Shown here: positions 20,771-31,706 of the stretch, in pieces
Position numbering within the stretch: position 1 is the first letter of the stretch
Layout: every line of letters begins with the position of its first letter
Source: Gambelia wislizenii
Taxonomy: Eukaryota; Chordata; Lepidosauria; Squamata; Crotaphytidae
DNA: 64,000 nucleotides
Reading direction: 5' to 3'
Assembly: GCA_030847615.1 (NCBI GenBank)
Contig: JAUMIR010000003.1
Span: forward strand, 21,085,001-21,149,000
Made by a program: the position numbers and the translations under genes
The notes under the pieces: model-generated
Told to the model about the DNA's origin: nothing
What the model saw: the letters and a program-made list of their open reading frames with translations, nothing else
Databases searched by the model: none

Positions 20771-22067
20771 TCTGCACTTCAGCTTTTCTGACTTTACTCC
20801 TACACATGTTCGCTATCTGTTTGAATTCTTCTTTGTTGATTTCCCCCTTTTTCCATTTCTTATACATGTTCCGTTTAAAACTTAGCTCCATTGAAATTTT
20901 TGTAGTCATCCATCCTGGTTTCTTGAGACACCTCCCATTTTTCTTCCTCAATGGTACTGTTTGAAATTGTGCCTTCAGTATCTCCCTTTTGAGACAGTCC
21001 CATCCATCTTGAGATCTCTTCTCTTTTAGTATTCCAGACCATGGGATCACCCCCAGTGTTTCCCTGAGTTTATTGAAATCAGCTCTCCTAAAGTCAAGAA
21101 TGTGTGTCTGACTATGCCTGGCTTCTCCTTTCCATTGTATAACAAACTCCAGGAGAACATGATCACTCCCACCTAAGGATCCCACTACTTGCACCCCATT
21201 AATCAGGTAATCTCTGTTAGTTAGGATCAGATCTAAAATAGCTGACCCCCTTGTTACCTCTTCTACCTTCTGGACCATGAAATTGTCTTCCAGGCATGTA
21301 AGGAATTTGCTAGACCTTGAAGTTTTGGTTGAGTTAGATTGCCAGCAAATATAAGGATAGTTGAAGTCACCCATCACTACTACATCTCTCCTTTCTGCAT
21401 GTATGTTCATCTGTTCTAGAAAGGCATTATCCAGTTCCTCCATCTGACTTGGGGGTCTGTAGTAGAATCCCACCGTAACATCCCTAATGTTTCCCTCCCC
21501 TTTAATTTTTATCTAGATGCTCTCCACCTGGCTTCCAGTATTGATGTCATGGATGTCTTCACTGGTGTAAATATCCCTGACATATAATGCTATTCCTCCT
21601 CCTTTCCTGTTTGGCCTGTTTCTCTTATAAAGGTTATACCCCTCTAATCCTACATTCCAATCATGAGACTCATCCTACCAGGTTTCAGTAATGCCTATTA
21701 TATCATACTTGCTTTGTAGTGTTAGGAGTTCAAGTTCATCTTGCTTATTTCCCATGCTCTGTGCATTAGTGTAGAGACATCTAAGACCATGTGTTCTCTT
21801 TACTTGCTGCCTGTGAAATGTTTTTTTCCTCCCACTGTTGGGTCCTTGCACTGTTTGCCTTGTTCCCTCTATGACAGTTTGACTATTTTCTCCAGCCCTT
21901 TTGCCTTCCAGAATACTGTCTCCGTCCCCCATATGACTCAATTTAAAGCCCTCCTGATCAAATTCTTGAGACTGTAGGCAAAAATCTGCCAATTGTTGTG
22001 AGATGCACCCCATCTCTTGCCAGAAGTCCCCCCTCATGGAAGCGCAGCCCATGATCCAAGAATCCAA
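20637..22067 (-). pseudogene. CR1 ORF2, AP-type endonuclease domain
   Basis: The frame 22067-21675 ends 'LYTNAQSMGNKQDELELLTLQSKYDIIGITETW' (the first catalytic blocks of the APE-like nuclease, N and E residues). It then meets a stop where another W codon is expected. After a gap with further lesions, 21473-20637 continues with 'DVVVMGDFNYPYICWQ' (GDFN block), 'SAILDLILTNRD' and 'GGSDHVLLEF' (SDH block). These are the signature blocks of APE-type LINE endonucleases that nick the target. The domain is complete in outline but inactivated by stops. Confidence 0.9.
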
Positions 22068-22800
22068 ATTGTTCTCTGCGACACCATTTACGGAGCCAGT
22101 TGTTTACATCATCTATTTTCCTCTTCCTTCCTGGACCATGCCCTTCAACTGGCAGAAGAGACGAGATGACAACCTGTGCATCCATTTCTTTCAGCTGCCT
22201 CCCCAGAGTCTCATAATCTCTTCTGATCTTCGGAAAGCTGTGCCTTGCAGTATCGTTGGTTCCCACATGGACCAAAAGGAAGGGGTAATGATCTGTAGGC
22301 TTGACGAGTCTTGTCAGCCTCTCTGTCACATCACGGATCTTTGCCCAAGGGAGACAACACACCTCCTGAGACATCTTGTCAGGCCCACAAACCACTGCTT
22401 CTGTACCCTGCAACCAGGAGTCCCCCCCCACCACCACACGCCTCCACCGAGGCTTCCTAGCTGCTGTTCCTTGCGGTGGTACTCTCAAGGTCCCCTGCTC
22501 TGCCCCTGAAGTCTCTCTGTGCTGTTCTTCCTCATTGTCCTTGATAAGGGAGAGGGCTTTGAATCGATTCTGTAGCTTCAAGCTTCTCGAAGAATCCCTG
22601 GTTGTTCTTGTTCTGTGTGTGACATTCCTCCAGCTATCAACCTCCTGTGTCTGTGGAGTGACCCTCTCCTCCCCAGCCAGTTCCTCTGTGTGGTCCCTGC
22701 CCAAGACTGTTTGTTCTGTTCTTTCCAGGAAAACCTCTTGCTCCCAAATCTGTTGAAGCATAGCTACCCTTGTCTCCAACTGCTGTACTTTCTCCTCCAA
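21958..22800 (-). CDS. CR1 ORF1 with SGNH/esterase domain
   Basis: This uninterrupted 280-codon minus-strand frame starts with a leucine-rich heptad stretch ('MEEKVQQLETRVAMLQQI', likely coiled coil). It then has a charged linker and a domain with SGNH-hydrolase blocks: 'VVVGGDSWLQG' (block I, Ser), 'FLLVHVGTNDTARH' (block III, GTND) and 'ARDGVHLTTIGR' (block V, Asp-x-x-His). CR1-clade ORF1 proteins are known to carry such an esterase domain. Its role in retrotransposition is not settled, with lipid or membrane association among the proposals. The frame is open to the stop at 21958, where it overlaps the ORF2 region. The ATG at 22800 may be internal because the element is 5'-truncated. Confidence 0.9.
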   Translation of the reverse strand: MEEKVQQLETRVAMLQQIWEQEVFLERTEQTVLGRDHTEELAGEERVTPQTQEVDSWRNVTHRTRTTRDSSRSLKLQNRFKALSLIKDNEEEQHRETSGAEQGTLRVPPQGTAARKPRWRRVVVGGDSWLQGTEAVVCGPDKMSQEVCCLPWAKIRDVTERLTRLVKPTDHYPFLLVHVGTNDTARHSFPKIRRDYETLGRQLKEMDAQVVISSLLPVEGHGPGRKRKIDDVNNWLRKWCRREQFGFLDHGLRFHEGGLLARDGVHLTTIGRFLPTVSRI

Positions 22801-22812
22801 GAGAAAGTACAG
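22783..22812. repeat. 12-bp inverted repeat at the CR1 5' junction
   Basis: CTGTACTTTCTC (22783-22794) and its exact complement (22801-22812) surround a 6-base loop. A third, partial copy follows ('ctttctctgtactt'). It lies exactly where CR1 homology stops. Confidence 0.8.
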
Positions 22813-22849
22813 CTTTCTCTGTACTTGTTGTTCTCTGTTCTTTTTTGTA

Positions 22850-23060
22850 TTTTAAATACAATATATTTTTGCATTTGAATTTTAAAACTGTTTTAACTAT
22901 GTGTTTCTAAGAGAACTGACTTAAAAAAAAAACTTTTGTCTTTTGTATAGTACATTGTTAAAGCTAAACTGCAGCTTTAAATGTTGTAAGCTATATTGGG
23001 TTCCTTGGCAGGAGAAAAGAGGGAATTAAATTAGATGGATGGATACATAAATAATAGCAT
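22850..23060 (+). repeat. L2 LINE 3' UTR and tail
   Basis: The T-rich stretch 'ttttaaaactgttttaactatg', the phrase 'gttgtaagctatattgggttccttggcaggag' and the 'ataaataa' end are typical of L2-type LINE tails. This most simply completes the L2 interrupted at 18922. Confidence 0.65.
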
Positions 23061-23886
23061 CCTGCTATTGACACATGCAGGTGTAAGTTGTGTTATCCAT
23101 GTAGAATGATTCTTGTGGCCAATGCACAAAGGTCATATTCAGCTGACTGAAGAAAAGTTCTGCATGGTGAACCATTGTGCATGTGTACTTTCACACTGAC
23201 ATTCAGAGAGTAGTGTTGAAATGTGCATTTACCACCAGGCACGTTGGGTTCCAATGAGCATTTGTTGTACTACATTGCTATGGAAGTGGAATATAACTTG
23301 TGTGGAGGCTATTTACACTATGCAGCATGGATGTGGGATTTCAGCCTGTGGTTCCTTGTGCCTGCCAATATAACTTCCCACAATAAAACCAGAAGTCAGG
23401 TATCAAAACTACAAAATTCTAGTCAATCACCGATATGAAAATATAACTGGTTTTAAAACAACATGGGTAAAACAAAGTAAAACAAAGAACTTAAACTCAC
23501 AAATTCTTATACTGAGAGAAAATGGAATACAAATATGGGAAAAACTGGATCCTGCTAGAAAATAAACAAATCATGAGTGGGCACCATTTGCACAATTAAT
23601 TTGAGATTCATTGATTCAGAAGTGGGGGACTATAGCCACAATGTACCCAGTTGAGGACTCTTAAATCCAATTGATTTCTACTAGAGAGTTAAATGTGTGT
23701 TTTAATTGGTTCCCACTGAAATCAATAGGCTTAGAAGCAATTATCTTTGCATGAATTATGGTTCATTTCAGCTTCAGTGATTGTACACTTATGTTATGGG
23801 AGGTGCATATATGTTGCAGAAGATCTGCTTTGTTTTTCCCCACCTTTTTCTTCAGAGCATCCCTCCTCATTGTGAAGATACATTTT
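23061..23886. other. No recognisable feature
   Basis: Unremarkable AT-rich DNA. Confidence 0.5.
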
Positions 23887-23887
23887 A

Positions 23888-24349
23888 CAGTAGCACCCCC
23901 ATATCCACTGAGTCACCAACTGATGATTCAATTATCCATGGTTGGTGATATTGGGGGGATGTGTGGATTGAGAGGAAGGGGTGGAGGCTTTTCGCTGGCT
24001 TCTGTGGCAGCAATGGTGATGGGGGGGTGAAGGGAGGAGAGTAGAGGACTCACCTCCCTTCTCCCTTCACCCAACCTGATGGCTCCAGTGGCAGCAGTGG
24101 CGATGGGGGGTGAGGGGAGGGGAGGTCTTGCTTCCCCTCTCTCTTTGCCCAGTGGGATGGCTCCGGTGGCAGGAATGGTGATGGGAGAACAAAGGGAGGG
24201 GAGGAGAGGTCTTGTCTCCCTTCTACCCTCACCCCTCAGATGGCTTCCGTGGTGGCAATGGTGACGAGGGGGCATTCGCTATTATCCACAGAATGCATTA
24301 TCTGTGGGGGCCCTGGAACCAATTCCCCATGGATACGGGGGTCCTACTA
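23888..24349. mobile_element. Tigger/pogo-like element with internal tandem expansion
   Basis: The left end CAGTAGCACCCCCATATCC and right end GGATACGGGGGTCCTACTA are inverted copies. TA stands on both outer sides (23886-23887 and 24350-24351), as required for Tc1/mariner-Tigger integration. Between them a roughly 75-bp G-rich unit ('atggctccRgtggcagYaatggYgatggg...') is repeated about four times. The long open frames on both strands here come from the tandem repeat. No transposase is present. Confidence 0.85.
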
Positions 24350-24351
24350 TA

Positions 24352-27305
24352 ATCATTTTTCATTGCAACAGATAAACAATAACTCCTGATAGGAAGCCAC
24401 TGTTAAAATAAAATGATACTTCATTTTGTCAGCTCATTACGTCATCTACTACATAAAGTAATACAGTTTAGAAACCATGCACAGGCACACACACTTCAAT
24501 TTACTTAAAATATTAAAAGCACATTAAGAATAACTGTCGTTCAACATCAGTCACTGAAAATAGCAAATCAGCTCACACCGCTGACCTGCAATGCTATGAC
24601 AAGCTAGAGGATCAACTCATGAAATACATTAAAGTGCTGGTTCTGGAAGGAAAGGGGGTCGTACTTGACATCATAGATAAACTAAATTCAATAAATGATC
24701 TCATATATGAAAATGCAACATGTCACACCAGTCATTAGCTGCATCATGGCACCTACACACAAAGGAATGGGAAGCAAAAGCTTTGTTCATATCATTGCAT
24801 TCCTTCCCCATCTCTCCACTCCATGGTACTTCAGTGTCTAAGCTATATTGGGCATAAAGATATTGATTGATGGATTGAAGTATTTATACCTTGCCCGCTT
24901 TCTAAAAATTTCAGGGAAGCATGAAATAAAATCAAAACAATCATTTTAAAAAATATAACTATTATGTGATATTAAAAGGCTAAAAATATACTTAACAATT
25001 TAACAAGTTAAGAAAGACAGATTACAACCAGTTGAAATACTTCAGAACAATTCAAAACCATGCACGTATAAAACCAGATAGGTCCCAGAGGCTTTTATAA
25101 ACAAACATTTTTTCACATGGTTCACATAGGAAAGATGAAAAACCATCCCTGATTGTCTCAGAAATTAAGTTGGAGGGCAAGTTGCAAGTACCTCCTGTGA
25201 ATGGTGGCAAAACCTTAGGGTTTCTGAGACTACTTGTATTCAAACAAAAAGCTTGCCAAACTTTCATCATTCATCTAGGGATCAGTGAGAATACACTTCA
25301 TTTTGACCCAAATATGAAACTTCTTCACCAGTGGCTGGCAGCCTGTCTACTATTTACAATGTTATAAGCAAGATTGATGACATCATTTTTTATTTTTCTT
25401 TTTTTGGAATTCCAGTTTATGGTTGTTGCAGCATTACAATCACTGGAAGTGCCCCAAGAACTTACCTTTGAAGCCAGACAGTGTGGAGAGCAGGGCACTT
25501 AGCAATGAAATCCCCAGCCCTCTCCTGGAAGTGAGGTACAATGAAACAAGCAGTGTCAGGGACTCCTTGTCACCTCATGCTTTGCTGCCAGGAAAGGGCT
25601 GGATGCTTCATTGCTCAGTGCTTTTTGTTGGGTGGGGGCTGCCTAGCTCCAAAAGAAGGGGTTTGGGGGGTTAGCATCAGGAGATGTAGCTAAGATGATG
25701 GAGCTCCGTTATCATAGTTACATCTCCCTATGCAGGATCTTGCTCAAGGTTACTATATTTTTAAAAAAAATGTATCAGAAAGCAAAATTGATTTATTTGT
25801 CCATCCAGGCCCAGGACTTTGAGTGCCTGATTCTTAAGTCTAGTTTTGGATCCTTGTATAAATTTGAGTTGTCACCTCTTTTTTTTCTTCTGACTGGCTT
25901 CTCATCTTTAACAGCTACATGGCAAGCAAGCATGGTATGGCCTTCTCCATGCTGGCAAAAAAACCTGTGTCAATTGCCTTTGGCCATTGCAAATTAAAGA
26001 GAAAGCTAACATTGACTGAACTTTCTTTTCCTACCTTTGTCCACTTCTTTCAAAATAAGATAATGAGGAAGCACAACCTTCTCACTGCTCTTTGACACAG
26101 GGGAGATGAGAAGGCAATAGTAGAGGGAACCACATTCAGGGAAAAAAATCTGCTTAGTGGAGAACAAGAACAAGGGGTCCCAGTAGCACAGACTGGTGTA
26201 GAAATTCATCACACACACACATATGCTGGAAAAGATTAGAATTTTTTTTAGGTGTATTGAAGGCTTCAGAAGACTGGCATGGGGCTTCAGGGGACACAAA
26301 AATGGAGTTCAGCAGCCGCTTGCAGCCTGTGGTCTGCATTTTCCCCACTGTTGACTTAGAGAAATAGACTGCCTAGATTGGCATTCACAATTACTTTATT
26401 TGTAAAGATTGAAAAGAAAATGGAATGAAGAATCAGTAACAACATCAACAGCAAAAAGGGGAGGGAGACACTGCTCTGAAATATTTAATGTCAACATATC
26501 AACTTTCATCTTTTTTTGTGAGTTAAAAGTTATCTAAATAAATCATCCCCAATGACTGTCTGGCTTTCTTCCCATTCAACTAAGGTAATGATTTTATCAT
26601 TGATGATAGACTGCTGTGATATCGCATCTCTTCTGAATAAGTAATATGATTTTGACATTATTAAATGTTCATTATCAAATTGTTTCTGGTGATCATGAGG
26701 GAAATCTGACCTTTTCTATCCCATGCACACAAAACATGCATTTATATTAACATTTATATTACCTTCATAAATACTGTCTGTTGTTCTAGATTAATTGCCA
26801 TACAGTATTCTCACAGTTGCAAAAGTGAACAGTGCTACATAGACCCTCTCTATATGTGCAGAAGAGATTCCCCTTTTGTAATGGTTTTGCTTTGTGACTG
26901 AGCAACAAAGGTTCACTGGAGGGAGCCAACATTTGTTAAAAGAAAGAGCAACAAACCTTCCTCATAAAATTGGATTCTCCCTTTCTGCAGCACTGAGGGA
27001 TCCACACCCTCATAGTCACAAGAAGTACAAACATTAGATACAGGATCTCAATGTACTGAACCTTTAAAGGTTCTCCTCCATGTAGGAATATTTAACTTTA
27101 ACTTTAGATGTCCAGTGCCCTTTCAATATCTGTGCACTCTTTTCATTTCATTACCATTCTTTTTACTTGGTGAGTTGGTTTTTCTACAAAGAATTCCAAA
27201 TGCTGAGGCCTTGGGGTGGTGGCTAGGTATACCACCTTTCTTATAACTGTCCTGTAAAAGTGTTTGTCTTTTCTGACCAACCAGAAGAATAAGGAGACCA
27301 GGCAC
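24352..27305. other. No recognisable gene; possible LINE/SINE tail near 24868-24930
   Basis: A piece near 24868-24930 ('tatttataccttgcccgctttc') looks like the reversed tail of an L2-mobilised repeat. Otherwise I see no ends, tails or protein homology over almost 3 kb, so this may be the least repetitive stretch of the left half. Confidence 0.45.
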
Positions 27306-28149
27306 AGACATTAGGATGAAATGGGCCACATTATTTTAACTATAAACTTATTAAACCTTTAACCCCTGAGAACTGCAAAAGTGGGGAACAAACTAGCATG
27401 GGAGCATTTGAAGCAGGTGGTCTCACCCAGGATTCCTCCCCAGCTTCCACTGGGCAAAACACTTGAGCCCCAAGGAGAACCCAAAAACTGGGAGGGGGGT
27501 GTATAGATGGTGAAAATAATCAGAATTTGCAGGGAATGACATTTGTCCCAGCTAGATCCTGAGGTGATTGGCCTTATTCAGAAGGAGGGGGCCAAAAACT
27601 CCAAAATCTATGGGCAGGGGAGCTTTAATGATTTTACCTGAAGTTTTTTTAAAAAAATGTGCAGAAATGCACATTACCACTCATTTGGACAATCAAATCA
27701 TATTGCTGCCCATTCTCAGTGAGGGGGGAAGTGAAAAGCTGATTGGTCGGATGTGCAGGGGGGGTTGTAAGGAAGTAGCCCGAAGAGCCATTTTTGCCTC
27801 TAGCCAATCACTTGTTTTCAGATTTCTACCAGGATCCCTTAGCCTCATCCAATGAAAGTTTTGGCAGGAGATATTCAGGAAAAAGAAAAAAGTGAAGGAA
27901 TAGGGTGGGAAGGTAGCACTGCTGGGAATTTGAGAGAATGTGCATCAATCAGCATTATATCATCTCGTCTAGACAAGCCTTGGGTTGCTCCGTGGCTGGC
28001 CTGCAACTGGAAGGCCAACCCAAGAACTCACCCCTCAAGACTTAAAGTTAGGGCTCAGCCATCAGGCCAAACCTAAGGGAAGTCTCCTTCTCCACCCCTC
28101 CTAGCTGTATGAGGTAAAGAGTTAGTTCCAGAGCCTACCAAATGGTTGT

Positions 28150-28740
28150 AATAGGTGTTCATCAAATTCTTACTCTCTTCTCCCACTACCTGCCACAGAT
28201 AAGGGCAAGTGTCTGCTTAGCCCTTATCCCCCACCAGGCTGGCCAAAAGGGTCCTCCCTCTCTGTTGCAGATCTCCCCGAAATAACAGATTACCTGCCTC
28301 CAATAAGTGAATGCCATCAGCTTTATATTGCTCAAGCCCCTGATAAAGTATCTGAGTATGTGATAAAAAGTGGTCCAACCTCTTCATTAAAGCACGTCAG
28401 ACTTCCCTATTCACCCCTCTCTGGGCTCTATCAATGCACCATGGGTCTCCTTCTCCCAACCATACCTGTTGGGACAGAATAGCAGACCACATAATGGAAG
28501 TCCCAGGCCAGTTGCACTCTATGATTCCCATATCATGAATGGCTTAAACAATCAGGGCATTGCCCTTCAACAAACCTAGATCACTTACCCTCCAAGTGAA
28601 TGATGGCAACATGTGTAGCAGAGGCCCCTTGAGCTCCCCAAACAACATGAGCATCAGGCCATGCCACCAAAGGTCCCTCTTTCCTAGCTTCTCAACCATA
28701 ACCGATTGCTCAAAAGCAATTAATATTGAAATGGGCAAAC
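28150..28740 (-). pseudogene. SGNH/GDSL-type hydrolase remnant of the YR element
   Basis: The frame at 28738-28544 gives 'LMLMLFGELKGPLLHMLPSF' and 'SDLGLLKGNALIV', corresponding to the hydrophobic strand and the region after the GxND block. The block itself is damaged: 'SDLG' stands where a GNDLG-like motif is expected. After a stop, the continuing reading includes 'IIECNWPGTSIMWSAI', 'CIDRAQRGVNREVRRAL' and finally 'YKADGIHLLEAGN', the Asp-x-x-His block. This matches the hydrolase domain of vertebrate YR retrotransposons from memory. Stops and lost motifs mean it is inactive. Confidence 0.65.
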
Positions 28741-28749
28741 ATACCTCTC

Positions 28750-29418
28750 GTGTGCCAAAGACCTCAAGTACCCAATCCTCTGAATAATTTGAGGACCCAT
28801 GCCCATTGCTGATACAGTAGGAGCCACCCTGATCCAGAAAGAGCGGTTACCAAATCTAACCCCTTTAAAGCCCAACATGGATAAGGCCCTGGAGGTGACA
28901 GACCAGAACTGGAATTTAGTCAAGAGTGACAAATCATCATGGCAAAACAAGGGACCAGGCCACAACCCCCTGTAAGAAATGGACCAGACATAGGGACTGG
29001 TCACTGAAGGTCTGAAGCTGCAGAAGTGACCCAGACCTTCGTTGGTCTGTTTTGGATGAGCAAATGGTGAAAGGCACATGCTGCCTTCCTAAGTGAAGGC
29101 CCTGGGACACTAAGGCTTTTCTTGACTTGTTGCCCTTGGACTGAACCACCTGCTCATTTACTTTCAAGGCAATCAAAGATGCTGCATGAAATAGCAGAAC
29201 CTCATATTGTGAGGTGCAAACACCTTCCCCAAATCCCTTAAGGATATCTCAGGACAAGGGTTTCCTTTTATCCTCCACCGTACCTCTCTCTTGGGACCAA
29301 TCTTCCAGAATTTTACAAATATGAACATCACCTGTAGTATCCTGGAAACCCTGTGCCTTGAGCCAAAAAGCCATGGCTGACAATTGGGCTCTAATAAATG
29401 GCAGAAACAGCCCCATAC

Positions 29419-29498
<80 letters not shown>

Positions 29499-29660
29499 GA
29501 GAGAGAATATTGCAGCAGATAAAGAACAGGCACAGACCATACATGGTCTAATTCCTCAAGAATTTTAAACTCTGAAAACTATTTCACTGCCCTAATATAA
29601 CTCTTTCTGGTGTTAAGAGCTAAGGATAAGCTAATGGTCCTCATTACCTCACCATTCAAA
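28750..29660 (-). pseudogene. Tyrosine recombinase remnant of the second YR element
   Basis: The N-terminal core-binding part is visible at 29440-29249 ('IRAQLSAMAFWLKAQGFQD', 'ILEDWSQERGT'). It is followed by 'MIALKVNEQVVQSKGNKSRKALVS' and 'ICSSKTDQRRSGSL' (29176-28990), then 'CHDDLSLLTKFQFWSVTSRALSML' and 'SFWIRVAPTVSAMGMGPQIIQRIG' (29000-28790). Order and spacing match the recombinase at 4129-5055. The first catalytic arginine is lysine ('ALKVNE') and box II is destroyed ('RSFWIR'). A long GA microsatellite has expanded inside the N-terminal part. Confidence 0.75.
29422..29506. repeat. GA dinucleotide microsatellite, about 85 bp
   Basis: Nearly pure GA repeats with one GTGA variant. The poly-Leu/Ser open frames on the minus strand come from this tract. 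It interrupts the recombinase remnant. Confidence 0.97.
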
Positions 29661-30787
29661 GCATCAGGTATGGCGCCATGGCGACATCAAGGGTGAGACT
29701 GTCATGCCAGTTTATTGATTGCATGAAGTTCCTGTAGTGAGTTGGGTTTGAGGAAGGAGTTCAGTAATTGGCTTCTAACCCATCACACATATCTCTTATA
29801 ATGCAGCTGCATGCAAATATGTACTAGCTTGCTTCATTCTACTCTCCTTGAATTATTTTAGCAAAGAGGCCATATGCCTAAAGATAAACTGAGATGAAAC
29901 CAGGATGATTGTGCTAGAAAGGGCACTGGTAAGAAGCTCTTTTTTCTAAGAGCAGGAATATTCATCTTCTATCAGTCTCAGGGAAAAGGAGGAGCGGGAC
30001 AACATCCTCCCCCCAAACCTGCTAGTGTCATCTCATAGCTTCTAGAAGGCTTATATACCTTCCAGTGTCGCTCTTTGTCAGGAACAGTCCCGATTAATCC
30101 TCTGCCATTCCAACTTTTTCAGCTGAATTTAAATGGCCCAGTTTCTTTCTCGTCCTCCAGCTTCCTCCTTGTTTTCAGCTTACTCCAATTGTTGTAAACT
30201 GAGTTTAGAGGGCAAAAGTAGTTTGTGCTCAAGTCAACAGGGGAGAAATAAGAAAAGGAGGTGGAATCTTGTTCTTCTCAGTAGGCTCAGGCAAAAGCAA
30301 ACTGCAGTAGCCTCTCCTAGCTTGTGTGTTCTTCAATAAAAAAATGTTTGCCATCTTGACCATATTCTGCTGTTGCTTGGCCACGTGTATCCTGGTTTTC
30401 ATCTGTGAAATGCTAGAGAGCAGGGCTTATCCTGCTAAGGTATATAACCCCATTTGGGATGGATGTCCTTTCTCCTGGTGTTGGGACGGGGAAATGACAG
30501 CATCTTACCAAAAACCCAAAGGCCCATCTGGAGCTAAGAGAACAGTTTAACAGTGAGGCTGTGTCAGAATTCCAGATGCAGGGATATGAGAATACTTCCT
30601 TTACATATATGTGTTGTTATTGCATCCTTTTTCATCTCATCCTTTTCATCAATATTATTAAGTTATTAGCTTAATCTTACTTCAGTGCATCCTTTGAACC
30701 TAAATTGAGCAGGACCTGCATGCTTCAAGTCCTCCAAGTAAATACCATTCATCCAGCACTACCGAGAAGCAGAAGTCCAGGCAGAGC
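29661..30787. other. No recognisable gene
   Basis: Moderately AT-rich DNA. The part near 30000-30350 looks like an old repeat because of its pyrimidine-rich blocks and 'aataaaa', but I cannot define its ends. Confidence 0.45.
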
Positions 30788-31706
30788 TGTTACCTGAACA
30801 GGTAGGGATGCTTTAGAGCCCCATTCATGATCTATTATTAGCTGGTTGAATTATTTTTAGCTCAAATGGAATACTGTGAGAGGCAGGTAACTTTGGGACC
30901 TTTTCACCTATGTATACCGATACTAATTGAAGAGAATTCAAGGTTAAAGTGAAATAAACATTTTTATTGGAAAATAACACACAAAAAAAGCACTGATACA
31001 AAAAAAGCTCACAAGAACCACACAAGGCTATCAAAGAGTTAAGGCAGAAAGGTTGGACAGAAGAATCGATTAGGGAGATAGGGTAATATTTACCAGTCCT
31101 GAAGAGGAGTGAAGTACTCAGACAGAAGTCTCAAGGTGGCAGTGGAAATTTTGATTCGGGTGTGCACTGACAGAGAGAGTGCCTGGGTGTCGTCCACAGT
31201 GACACAATTTGCTATTGTTTAGGCTGGGATATTTATAACCCATTTCATGCCTTCAAGGCATGTTTTGACTACAACAGTGGCTAAATGACTCTGCCACAGG
31301 AGCAACAAAGGAGAATGAAACTCCACTGTTGGTGGACAGTGTCTTAGGTGGATGGGAGATAGGAATTGATGGTTTTATGACAACTTCACATTGTAGGACA
31401 GGAAGGGGTTCTGAGGGATATTTCCTAGGAATTTGGGTTGAGTAGGTCACTTGTTTAGGATGTGTGATACATAGCCAAGTGGACCAAGAAGGAATTAGCT
31501 CATGCATCCATAATGGTTTTGTTTACTAAGGGCCCTCTGCTTAATCCTAGCTTGGATGTGCTTACTAAACTATTTCTAAGACACCCTTCCCAGGCCCTTC
31601 CATCTGACCTCACTTTGGGTCATCCTGGTCTACCTGACCCCTTCCAAGTGTCCAATATTGCTAATTATGAGATATTATAGGGAGGGGGTAGTAGGGCATG
31701 GTAACA
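30788..31706 (-). mobile_element. Solo LTR (family 2)
   Basis: The 919-bp segment begins TGTTAC and ends GTAACA. Its flanks GAGC and GACC are a possible 4-bp target duplication with one mismatch. Reversed, it aligns block by block with the plus-strand LTR at 56639-57546: 'ataatatctcataattRgcaatatt', 'ctgggaaggt', 'agtaaacaaWaccattatggaKg', and near the end 'ccatttgagct', 'ataatagatca' and 'aggtaaca'. Minus-strand 'aaaatgtttatttcactttaacc' corresponds to the LTR segment before the end. No internal genes remain. Confidence 0.85.

Larger units (their letters stand above)
18923..22815 (-). mobile_element. Nearly complete CR1 LINE
   Basis: At 3.9 kb this is the longest retrotransposon in the window. 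On the minus strand it carries ORF1 (esterase domain), ORF2 with endonuclease and reverse transcriptase, and a 3' UTR ending in the ATTCTATG-type tail ('tcatagaatcatagaat' on the plus strand). It sits inside the 3' UTR of an older L2. No obvious target duplication is seen, as is usual for CR1. The 5' end lies in or just before ORF1, so the 5' UTR is lost. Confidence 0.95.
27310..29660 (-). mobile_element. Second tyrosine-recombinase retroelement, decayed (YR + SGNH hydrolase)
   Basis: On the minus strand a tyrosine-recombinase remnant (about 29660-28750) is followed by an SGNH/GDSL-hydrolase remnant (about 28740-28150). Recombinase followed by hydrolase is the arrangement described for vertebrate Ngaro-type and related YR elements. 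The 27310-28150 part lies downstream in element orientation, has several CCAAT/ATTGG motifs and is probably its 3' terminal region, but that boundary is inferred. No reverse transcriptase is seen beyond 29660. Confidence 0.65.

Noticed and set aside
22003..22756. Plus-strand frames of up to 168 codons
   Set aside because: Antisense shadows of CR1 ORF1.
23758..24275. Gly/Pro-rich frames on both strands
   Set aside because: Products of the 75-bp tandem unit within the Tigger-like element.
29173..29544. Poly Leu-Ser protein of 123 codons
   Set aside because: Its core is the GA microsatellite. The non-repetitive ends belong to the broken recombinase.
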